Shown: piece after piece, positions 11,901 to 23,500 of the stretch
Layout: the number at the start of each line of letters is the position of its first letter
How positions within the stretch are numbered: the stretch's first letter is position 1
DNA from: Nephromyces sp. MM_2019
Taxonomy: Eukaryota > Apicomplexa > Aconoidasida > Nephromycida
Direction: 5' to 3'
DNA length: 44,398 nt
NCBI GenBank assembly: GCA_015657535.1
Contig: JADHZB010000510.1
Coordinates: 1 to 44,398 of the forward strand
Made by a program: the position numbers and the translations under genes
The notes under the pieces: generated by a model
What the model was told of the DNA's origin: nothing
Database searches by the model: none
The model's input: the letters and a program-made list of their open reading frames with translations, nothing else

Positions 11901-12624
11901 GAATCCTCAGAAATAATAGCACCATCACAGTCCTATATATTCTGCCAAACTCCATCTGCCTTATGCATCATCAACCTTAATGAGACCTATACAGATAATC
12001 CAATTGCCATATCAGAGGACCAAGTAATATTTTTTACTTTTTTTTCAATTTTTCACTTAATTCCTATTTGTTAAGCAATTTTAATTTATCAATAATTTTA
12101 TACCTGCTTTGTTTATATAGTTATCTACCCACCCAACTAGAAAGTGGTATGACCTCTTAAACGATGAAGGTTTACAACTTTTCCCTAAAAAACGATGTAT
12201 ACCAAAAAGCCTCGAACGCCGTCAAAAATTACTGAAAAAAAATTTTGGGAAGAAAATTAATCAAGACAAAGCACTTACAAATATTGATGCAGAAACTGAT
12301 TGCTCTCCTAGCGATAAAACAATGGCATGCTCAAGCCCAGTGAATAGTTCCTGCAATGAAACCTTTGTTGACTTGTCATCTGAACTGAGCACCTCTATAC
12401 TTAAAAACACTTTTTCACGAAGAAAATTTTCGGTACATAAACAATTCAAGATTCTATTAGGCTTAAAATATTTCAGCGATAACTTAAGTAAACCAGCACA
12501 AGACAATAAAACAAAGTGTATTAACAATTTCTACGATTCATCCCTCTTCTTATTTACTATCCCTTTTAAATCTTCCAAAGCTTCTTACATACAACCCTTC
12601 AACTCAAAGCGCTATGGCTTTTAA
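8920..12624 (+). CDS. UTP4: UTP4 (Cirhin), U3 snoRNP WD40 protein
   Basis: WD40 protein of the tUTP/UTP-A complex, which acts in the nucleolus in early pre-18S rRNA transcription and processing. Exons: 8920-8948, 9009-9135, 9207-9519, 9593-9739, 9835-9965, 10027-10128, 10239-10379, 10448-10566, 10721-10895, 11064-11265, 11326-11420, 11495-11665, 11829-12023, 12121-12624. Phases match at every join, giving 816 residues, close to the family size. Diagnostic stretches are RFKFLKW then FSPDG near the N-terminus, TTGLDGKIILWNL, ESYGGAIF, LAIACDDGAIRVY, WSLLYLK, SGDSTGTVTFWDAET and ATGVDSKI. The order matches UTP4 beta-propeller repeats. The C-terminus ends SKRYGF, similar to the basic KKFG tail of homologues. 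The start ATG was chosen because it joins in phase and gives the conserved RF motif. Confidence 0.88.
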
Positions 12625-13903
12625 TTCAAGATGTATCTCATTTTATTTTTAAACTTTTTGAAATCTTTAACTTTTCCTAACTCTAACTACCATTGTTCAA
12701 AATTTTGATAGTTTACCAATTCCTCTTGATAAAAATTTTTTAACACCACAGTTTTAAATAATTTCTCTTAGAATAAAATGAAGGTTTTATTAACCTCTCT
12801 GATTAAAAGCTCACTGAATTGAGCTAATTTTCAACCAAATTGACTAGATTTGCAAAAGCAGATAAGAAAAAACTAAATGTGTTACTTTTCATTATTCGTC
12901 GGTATTTCAGTTAATATTTGTTATAGCCAAGAATTAATCAGCCAAGCATGCCCAGAACAAATCAATTAAGAATCCCGGATGATTTGTTTCAAGGATAAAT
13001 ATATGTCTTTGGATATATATAAAAAGAGACGGCTTAAAATAAGGTTTTGGCTCTATTTTAAATGTAGTTAGGTAATTCGCTGAGCTGTACTAGATAATTT
13101 GTCTACTAAATTGATGTTGCTTTGTTTTATTGAAATGCTATTTTTGTTCGAATTGAGGCTGTTTGGTCGCTTAAAGTGGAATTTTTATTTTGGAATGGAA
13201 TTGCTTTAATTATCAACTGGAGCAAATTTATAGCAAAAGAGTTGCTTGTTGATATAAAATGAAGCTAGCCTGTTGAAATGAAGTTATTTTATTATCTCAA
13301 AGTAAAGCTATCTCATCTAACTGAGACTGTTGTGTTGATTAAAAATCATTTTTAAATTGAGATTGTTTCGTTGAAGTGAAACACTAATGTTGCAACGAAT
13401 TTGTTTTATCGGGGTAAAGTTTATTTGTTGAGAAACGATTCCTTTCCCTACTGAAGAAAGTTTCTCCAATGTTTTTTAAAACAAGCACTTCAAAGAATTT
13501 TCATAAAGATTTGTAAAGCATAGCATGCTTATAAAACTTTTGTTATATAGATTTGTGTTGATTAAATGCTCACATTTTCGAGCTAGAATGATTTATGTTC
13601 AATACCGTAATGTCCTAAAGCTTATTTTACATTTTTCGAATAGTATAACGAACTAGAAAGCTAAGAAGTGTGTGTGGTCTAGATTCTGTTGCCATTGTAA
13701 AATTTCCATCTTAAATCTAATTACTCAGACAGAAGTCTTTCCAAACGAGCAGCTCCCAGCTCATGATTTCTTTTATTTAAAAATATTCCTCCATAACAAC
13801 TTTGACACATAATTAACTAAAATATATAAATCTAATATATTACTTAATTTATATATATATTATACTTAACCCCTATTTTAATTGTTTTCTTTTAACCCTA
13901 AAA
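12625..13903. other. Intergenic, contains a decayed minisatellite
   Basis: No coding signal. It follows the UTP4 stop and precedes a small gene on the same strand. The middle part (about 13095-13450) shows a weak periodic pattern, listed separately. Confidence 0.6.
13095..13450 (+). repeat. Degenerate minisatellite, period about 20-22 bp
   Basis: Successive segments such as AATTGAGGCTGTTTGGTCGC, AACTGAGACTGTTGTGTTGA, ATTGAGATTGTTTCGTTGA and AAATGAAGTTATTTTATTA share an A-rich, TGA, then T/G-rich layout repeated about every 20-22 bp for some 16 units. The copies are too diverged for an exact consensus by eye. Confidence 0.5.
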
Positions 13904-14300
13904 ATGTCACGAGCAGTATACGCCAAGCTCTGGCAGAGTACAGAGCACTACAAGGCTAGGAGAAGAGATGGATGGTTTCAAGCAAGGTAAAACAACAATC
14001 ATGATTTATCCATGAAGTCTCTACCTCATTTTCAGTACACTTAAGAAATCCTATTTATCTAAGCTATCACAGTCATCTAAAAGACTGAATTTTTGATTTA
14101 TTACATAAGAAGTCATTTTATTGTTTACTTTTATAAACCTCAGCCGAAGACTAATGCCTTGGTCCATAACGGCAGGTCTTTTTGTAGTATGGATTGCTTT
14201 CCCTGCCATTGGTGAGAAGCTACAGAATACCGTTACACTAGGCATTTGGCAAAAACCAGAAGTTGGATATTTCAAGAGCACAAAAACTCCTTATAATTAA
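13904..14300 (+). CDS. Small single-pass membrane protein (79 aa), unknown
   Basis: Two exons, 13904-13986 and 14144-14300, join in phase (AG|C) to give 79 residues ending in TAA. The N-terminal 30 residues are basic and aromatic (MSRAVYAKLWQ, then KARRRDGWFQASRR). One hydrophobic helix spans residues 33-50, followed by a short polar tail ending TPYN. No family was recognised. The size, basic N-terminus and single helix resemble small subunits of mitochondrial inner-membrane complexes, which in apicomplexans are often lineage-specific, but that is only inference. Codon use and a clean intron support a real gene. It converges on the dynein gene with 290 bp between the stops. Confidence 0.75.
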
Positions 14301-14590
14301 GGAAACAATACTGATCTATATATTTTATAAAGGATTGGGATTTATAATATAATTTAGTAGCCATAATCAATGAGTTTTCAAGACTCAAGAATAGATTATT
14401 CTACTACATCTTTTTTGGTATTTTTAGCATCGAAGATGTTTTTTTTGTCTCTTTCAATAAACTTGGATTGGATTTTATAAACAATTTTCTAATATATTTT
14501 TGATAAATTTTTTTGATAATTCAACTTTAAATTCAAACTTAAGATGAATTATGTCCTACAGGATCCAAATCTTATTGTAGCATTGATACA

Positions 14591-17500
14591 TCATTCAGGA
14601 ATCATGTTGAGTACACCTGTAACATCAATTTGTCGTAAAATATTTCCATCTTTACTTGAATTTCCAACTGAAATCTGAGAATTCGGTCGCAGATTGTTTT
14701 TTAAAAACAGTGGTTGAATAATTTGGTTATATCCAACCTCAAATATAGGATTTTCGCTCTCTGGGTGCTCTCGAGGCCATTTATAAACAGGAAAACGGAA
14801 AACTTCATCTAGTGAACTACTCTTTTGTGTAATTGGATGGCACTGTATTAGTGGTGCTTTGTAATACTTTTCTAGAGGTTTATCATCAACTAAACAATCT
14901 TTTGTCTTGTCCCATTTAGCACCTATAAGAAGGATCTGATCCAATATTATACTTTTATCCAAATTTTCCTCCGAGACTGAACTTTTCTGTAATGTTGTTA
15001 TACATAAGTAATTATGAAAAATCAAACAATTAAAAAAGTACCAGTGGCCTGAATTCAAGAGCTATATTTTCTGGGCTGATTTGTAACAATTGCGATAAAT
15101 CGAGTAAAAAGTAAGTCAAAACACTACTAGGATTCCGAAAATACTTCAAATCTATTATCCGGTTATCTGTTTCCTAAGTTATTTAGATGTCGAAAAGCAA
15201 CACAAAATGTATATATTGATCCCACGAATATGTACAAATCGTGTAACCTTTATATATTTTCTTAAACAAGAATTTTTATTTTGCTGAAATGCTATCCATT
15301 GATGCATTTTCAAATTTATCAAAGATGGATAATCTGTAATCCAACACCTGGGTGTTTGATCTAAAGCTAGACTTGAGACTACTTCAGATATCTTTGGATT
15401 TACATTAGGGTAATTTCGTAGAACTAAAATATTACATTTTGCGTTGAACAGACATAAATCTATATACAAACTTAATAATGGAGCATTCCTTACATTTCAA
15501 ACTTTCAACTACTAAATATCTAGCTTTCATACAAAAGTGAACGTGCTGATTATACTCCTTTATGTAAAATTGCCACAGCATGAAGTTCATACTGTTAGGA
15601 TAATCTTCAGAATTTATCAAATTAAACATTGGAATTGATTCAAGCCATTCTCTAAGCTTTTCTTCAATCTGGAACAAATACATCTTGCTAGTATTACATT
15701 TTTAGCAGACATTATCATTAAAATATTATAAACTACTTGTAAAGAGCTGATAATTCTTTGTGGAAAGTTAAAAGTTTTGGAGTTTGGATATGAATCAACT
15801 CTATAGTAAATTTCATTCAAATCCTTGATTGTTTTCCTAGCTATCTGTTGAAAAGGTTTTGAACATTTCTTTATTGATAAACCTTCTATATAACTATCAC
15901 GATTGGCCCCTATTTTATAAGATTTTTGGAGTATATCCTGTCAACAGTGCAATTTTGTAACTTTAAAAAATTAATTCATATTAGCCTTAAAGTAATAATT
16001 ACCTGAAATACATCTTGCATCTCAAAATTAATCTTCTGCTCGAACTTTTGATCGACCAAGCTACATATTTCCTTAAAGAGTGCGTATAAATCTCCTATTT
16101 CAATGCTTTTGCTAAATTGATCTTCATACAAGCACTCCACTAGGAAACTTATAACACTCGTCTGGGATAGCTTTATTGAGTAAAATTTAATTGAAATATA
16201 TAACAGCAATGAGCAAGCTTTATTTTAATCTAGATACCTTGCTTTGCGACTTTAAGAAGTCTAAGGCAAGCTTTAAAATTTGATTATCATAACAAATTTG
16301 TCTTTCTTTTATTATTGTTTCAGATGTGTGTTGTAGGTAAGCTCGATGAAATAAGTATATAGACAACAAAAGTTTTTGATATTGTTGCCCATCACTCCTG
16401 ATAAATTTTTATTGAAATAATTTTTAAACTTATAACCAAAGCTTAAGTTATCTTTCAGATGCAGCTAAATACCTATTTAGTGTTTGATTGTAATTTTCCA
16501 AAACAAGACTTGTTGCCGATTGTGTAATATCATAGTCATCTAATTCTTCGAAGATGAATGTATTAATCCTTTGGTAGCCGAAATATACAAAATCACATGG
16601 GAAATTTTTGGAAATTATTCATCAAATTACCAAGAAATGAAGTTGGTTGGATATTTTTGATCTCTTTTTACAAGTATTATAATCCTAGAATTTGATCCTT
16701 TTAGGGTTTCGATACTAGAAAGTATCTCTCTCTCAAGATTCTCAAGTAATTCAGTGTTCAAAAAGCTATTTTCTACAACTATACAAGACTTTTCGGGAAA
16801 ATTTTGATCTAAAAATCTTTTTGATCTTTTATAATCTTCTTCTCCAAGATTCAGTTTAGCCATCTTTAAATGTAGTTATATAAAATAAGCGAGACTTTTT
16901 AAGAATGCAACTAAAATAAATTTATCTCACATGATAACCAGTATTTAAGCAAAAGTCATTTATACTCGAGTCTATATACTCCTCGTTTTCTGAAATTATA
17001 ACAATGGGTTTAAAAGTGTCGCTTTCTAATAATATTTTTTTCCAATCAAATTTATCTGCATCTAATGCCCTCGTTAAAGTAGTGTTGGAGACGAATTGAA
17101 ATGCCCTATGTGTGTAGTTTTTGGAATTGAGGATTCTAGATAAAACCAATTTTTGAAATTCATCCAGCTTTAACTCAAATCCAGCTGGAAACGGAGAATA
17201 TTGCCACTCATTTTCATTATTTAGCCATAGTTTCCATTCTCTATATATTAATATTAATATACGATATGAGAGTAAGTAAAATATGTTTTCGATATTAATC
17301 ACACTGTTTATATTCCAGATTTAAAATCATATTATAATTGATTACATAGTAAAATTAATAAAAAGCAATTGAATTTAAAAACTGCTAATCTTTTTACTTG
17401 GATGATCTGATGAAGTCTACATAGAAACCATCTAAGTGGAAAACCTTTTCAAATTGGTATAGCTCATTCTTTACCTTATTCGGAAACCAATTGTCTATGC

Positions 17501-20500
17501 CTTCCTTACTCAGCTTTTGATTCGTATTAAGTAAAGATTCTAAGCCTATAAGTAATTCTAATTGTTCTAGGCTTATCTTTTCTTTGAATATCAAATAAAA
17601 AATCAAAATAACTAATCCTAGTGTCAATTTTTCCTCTTTAAAAGTTCCGTGCGATAGTTTCCTGGAAATGATCCCATTAGTAATAATCAAATAATTTAAA
17701 AAAAACCTATCTAACTTGTAAATATCGGCCAAAAAAAATTTTTCAAAGGAGTTGCTCCCAAGGTTCGAGTTGTTAACTTCTTTAGCCCTCATATATTTTC
17801 GATAGGACTCACGGAATATTGAACAGTAACTTTGCCAATAGATAATATAATTCTTATTGAGAGATTTAAATCTTTTTAAATAGAAATATAATGTTGCCGC
17901 CAACTTTGAAATACTTCTAAAAATTTACAAACTAAAGGTTTAATTATATATTAAATGCAAAAGCCATATTATCATACTTATTTGTTTCAGAGGTGCTTAA
18001 AAGTGACCTAATTTTGCTCTCAAGGGAGGATATACTATTTGATTTATCTTTTATTTTTGCTTGTATTGACTGATTTGGTATAAAAATTAATAATAAACAC
18101 TTTGAATTCATAAGTTGAAAATTGTTTATATACCAGAATAGAACTTCTTGTTTCAGGGTGCTCAATCTTTTTTAGGTCTATATTCGAGAAAAAGAGCTGT
18201 AATTCAGTTTCATATTCCATTAGGCTAGTTGTATAATTATTTATTTGGTGTAAGCATTTTTTATATTCTTCTTCAAAATTGTTTATCTCTTCCTCGAGAA
18301 TGGCATTCTATAGAATTTCCAATTTGTTAACCAAAGTTTAAACATATTTATTTAGCTATTATTAAGCTAGAAATGCTAGTTATTCTTACACTAAGAAACC
18401 TCACAGCATCTTGCTTTTCATTGGATGTATTATATTTCATAAAGTTTCTAAAGTTCCAATCTTCAAAAGCATCATTGACAAGTTCAGAGTATAGAATCAA
18501 TCGAAACTTGGGATGAATCCACTGCAAATTAAAGTTTTCTACAACATCCAAAACAAAAGCATTGAATTTTGGTTCTTTCACTTCTTTTCCAGATTTAAAA
18601 CTCACCCAATAAATCAATAAATGTAATTATACTGTTTAAACTTTGTTTGAAGTTAATTTTGATCAATTTTTGTTGTCCTTGTGTAGCTGCATTCCTCAAG
18701 TTTTGGTTTAAATTTTCATCATTCTCTGAAAGTACCTCAAACTAATTTTAATTTTATAAGTAGGTCTTGAAATCATTAATGCCTTTAAGGTAAATTTATA
18801 CATACCTCTCTGAATTCTCTATGATTATCTAACAAGGCTTTTAAAGAGCCTGTGTCATCAACCCATAAAAAACTTTGTTCCCATAATTGTGTCAAAATTA
18901 AGTTTTCTTTTGTGTTTTTATTTATGTATATATTGTTATATGTGGAGTATTCCCAAAGCCCAAGCGACTTTGAAAGCTTCTCTATGTTAAATGATTCGTC
19001 TACACTGATCCCAATTTCTTTGATAATGTTTATCCATATCCTTAACTTTTCAGTAAAAATTGTTAGCGTTTAAACACAAATATTAAGTGAATAATTCTGT
19101 ATACCAGTTCTTTTCTTGCACCTTGATCAAATGATCCAAGGTATAAAACAATTGAAGTTAGAATACAGGAGTCGCCTATAGCGGTTTCTTCTTCCTTAAT
19201 GATATTTAATAATTTCACTTCCCATTTATTATTTTCAGGTTCAATGATTTGAAGAAACTCGTTGATAATAAATGACTTATTAAAAGTTTGCTCCATTTTA
19301 TTTTCTAGGTTGAGCCTCTTGCTTTCATTTTGCTCGTAATCTAATTTAGCATCATTTGCTACCTTTTCAACATCTTTCAAGCTGGAATACATTTAAAAAT
19401 TAAAAAGTTTGTATTAATCTAACAAATTTTAGTCTAAGCTAAGTACTGACTTGTTTTCAATAGTGAAAAAGTGCTGGTCATCCACCATATTTGTGCTTTT
19501 AATTATGTTTATTTCATCCATATACGGCTTAAGGTCGTTATAGGATTTAGCATAGTTTTTAATTGCTAAGACCCATTTCATAAGTAGTACTGCTGTGCTT
19601 GAAACCTTAAAAGAAGGTAATTTGACTTAGTAATAAATTTTGACCACTGAAGAAAATTACAAAACAATCACCTTTTGAATGTTTTCTATATTCAAATCTG
19701 AATCCTCAGCATATCGATCTAACTTCTTGAGAGTTTCGCGTGTTATAGTTTTTGGGTCTAAACTTCTTAATTTTATCAAAAACGAAGTCTCATTGAGCTC
19801 TTGACGAGCTTGCGCCCAGGAAGGATTTGTATCCAATAAGATTTGTATTATAAATATTATTTTAAGAATCATTTCTGTAAAAAGAGATAGGTTTGAAAAA
19901 GACTTCAATGAGCTTGTACCCCTTACCAGGAGGTGGTTTCATTGCTCTAATTTCATTCAAACCCCTCTTATCTACTTTATCTATTAATTCCCTTGCCTCA
20001 ACCAAACCAGGTAAACTCTTTGTAACAGAGTTACTTATATAATCTTCAAGATAATTAAGCCTTTCGAAGCTTTTATAGTATTTTTCTTTTTCATTGTTTA
20101 GCTAGAAAATATGTAAATGTCATAAAAATCTATGTTATTGTACTAATTTATTATCTCACGAAGTTGTTTTTTTCTTTAAAGATAGACATTTTATTCATAT
20201 ACTCCTGCAATTTATAATGTGAATCTTTAATAAGCTTCCTAGAAAGCTCATCTTCTGCTTTCAATTGATCTTTTAAGTCACTTGAAAACTTTTTCAATTC
20301 ATCAAACTTGTCCTTACAGTTATGTAACATTCTTTTAATGTTTCCTCTTTGACCTTGGAGATGAAAAATCTTTGAAAAAACCTATAGAAATGCAGAATTT
20401 AATTTTATATCTCAAGCTAAAAAGCAGATCTTGCATAACTTTCGAGAATTGCTTTAGCAAGTCTTTATCAAAGGCCTTTTGTTTAAAATTATCATTAAAA

Positions 20501-23500
20501 TAGCTCTCAAAAGCCTTATAACTTAACTTAAAATAAGACCAAATTTTGTCGCAGTATTCTATGTTTATATTTAATGACTCTAGAATTGGGCCTAAAAAGG
20601 AGCTATACTCAGTTTCGGGGCCAGTCTCACTGATTATTACTGAAGTTTTAGTCAAATCTGGGATTGAGCTGAAGATAGAATTTTCAATTCGATTTATTAC
20701 ATATTTAAGATTTTAAATTATTCTACCTATAGAGGTCGTCTAGAGTGCATGGGTTATTGTTCACACAAATTATAAAGGTTTTGTGCTTCAAATTTGCAGA
20801 TTTCGGTCTTATTGGTGAAAATAGTAATCCAAATTCATGTATAATTGGATAAAACCTTGATAAATTAATTTGCTCTGGTAGTTTTAGATCACCATCCTTT
20901 TCATTAAAAAAATTAATAAGCGAACTTTTTAAACCGATATGTTGTAGGGTGCTCCAGGAAAATGTTAATATAATTCCATTGTCATCTTGGAAGGTGAAAA
21001 TTGTTTTAATTTGTTAATTATGAATCATAAGGTTTTAATTCTACCTTTCATGCTCTTAGTCATCTCTTCAATGTGTTCTTTTCTAGGCATGCTTTCATCT
21101 ATGATAGCTATTGAAGACTTGTTAGTTAATAATGCTGCAATGTCAATTAAATATTGAACCCTGGAGTTTTCATATCCAACAAGTATTATGTTATCATCCC
21201 CTTTTCTTAAAACATGGCATATCTTGACAATGAGTACTAAGTCATAACTGTATCAAAGTTATAAGATTTTTGGGGGGATTTAATGATGGGAAATTACATA
21301 AATCATTTGAAACAGCTTACTCTGATAATAATTTGCAAGAATAAGTATTTGACTCATTCGAATGTTTCTTCAACCTAGAGAAAATTGATTGTTTGATATA
21401 ATTAAAATCCGACATAGACTCGGATCCAATAGCTTTTGAGTGACTCTTTGAACTATTAAGGTGGGCGATTAAAAAATTATTTCTTTTCATTCCCAACAAT
21501 TGATCAATATTTGTAGAAAACTCTGTTGAAAGTACTTGATCCATTGTTAACTCAAACTCAGTCATTTGCTCAGAAGAAACTAGACGATCTCCAAAAACTC
21601 GAAGGCATTCATGGTACCTATTTTAATGTTTATAGAACTACAACTGTCATTAATACCCTACTTTTAGAAATTAAAAAGTACCAATATTGGATTAAATTTT
21701 CGGTCTCTTCAATAGAAATAGGATCAACAAGCTTCAAGCCACTCAGAACTCGCACGATGTCTCGTGTATTATACTCAAAATGTTTGTAGCTTGTAATGAG
21801 CTTAGGGTTTGAATTTAAGAGCTCTTGGATGAAAAATGTTGATTTCAACATTTTTTCCCAGGGTCTTTTATACTCCTATAGGAATAATTTATATTTTATA
21901 AACAATTATTGTAAATTGTTTTCGATTTGGTTATTACCTCAGCATGGTTAGGGAAAAACATTGAAATGTTAGTCAAGAATATGTTTTGCAAGTAGTTTTC
22001 ATTATTTTCGTTAACATTCAAGGTGAAGAATTTCCTCATGAGTCTGTTCATCTGCGAGTTGTTAGTGATAAGTTCGTTAGACATTTCGCCAATGAAAGTA
22101 GCACTATAAAGAGAATCATAGCCTTCTTCTCTAGGTAGGGGCCTTTTGAATAGTTCAAGAAATCGCATAATAACTTTTAATTGCCCAATTTATGAAATTG
22201 ATTTATTACTTGTTTTGTTTTTCTAAAAGATATCTGGTGAATTCATTCAATCCAGTCTTATTTTTCAAGGAATTTGAGGTCATGTTTAAATCCTCTAAAT
22301 ACAGAATAAATCTCTGATTTTGTCCAAAAAAGTTACCTCGATTATTTGTAGATCGTAATTTGAAGCTCTGAATTACTCATTAAAACCTTTTTATTTTTAT
22401 AGTAATTTATACAACATTAAATAGAATACCATTTCTAACAATGAACTAGGTGGGGGAATTTTTAAGCGAACTTTAAGAATTTTAGTGTTATAATCTTGAT
22501 CGAAATCAGGTAATACAGCATTTTCTATCAGGAATGACTTCCCTATTCCTTTCTTTCCGGTACAAAGTACATGTGTATCCTGTGAAACAAGTAGCTTTGC
22601 TATAGCTGAAATGCTAAGGATTTGAAATGAAGGTATGAAATCTTGGAGATTTCCAAAATTTTTCTTTGGTCTATAAAGTAAATTATTCAATTAGTTACAA
22701 GGCTCCAGAAAATACTTGTTATTCACACGTACTTTTCATTACTGAATGAGAACTCGTCCCATCTTTGCCATTTTGACATTTGGATGTTGTAAGCGTAATC
22801 AAAAATTGTGTCCTTGGTAGGAAAGGTGCCCTCATAATTTCGGATAATTTGACTAAAGTTTGCTATTTCGTGACTTGAAAGTGGTATTCCAATTGACCAT
22901 ATAGCGCAAAATAAGCATATCTGAGTAAATGAATCTTTATTGAGTCCATCAAAGTTCGTATTGAATCCCTTCATATAAGCTTCGACAAATTTTGTAAACT
23001 TTATTATGTAGTCAATATCATGGAAATATCTATCCCCTAGCTTGATAAAGCTATAAAGACTCTAAGAGAGATAAGATTAGGATTAAGTTTATAGTTTGGT
23101 GCTAGTTATAATTCCGTTGATAAATTATTTTTAGCTAAAATTAGTTGTAAGCTTTATAATTTTTAATTTCACTAACATCGAAGATTAAATCAAACAAGTT
23201 TTTAATCTCTATTTTGATCGAGATAATATTCTCATCATTAAATGATTTCTTATCTAGCCAATTCAACAGATAAGAGTGCCACTCTGAAAAAGAAAGTAAT
23301 ACTCGCTGGAAAATGCAAATGAAACTAAAATACTTACCTATCAAGTGCTTATCCAGAAATATAACATCGATTCTTGACAACAATGAAGGATTCATATTTT
23401 TCAAATTAGGTAGCTCAATGAAAAACATTATCTATGCAAAAGAAATTAATTTATAATTTATAAACCTTTCTTGAGATCCTGAATTTACCGAATTGTTCAA

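Noticed and set aside
12261..12527. Minus-strand 88-codon frame
   Set aside because: Antisense shadow of the last UTP4 exon.
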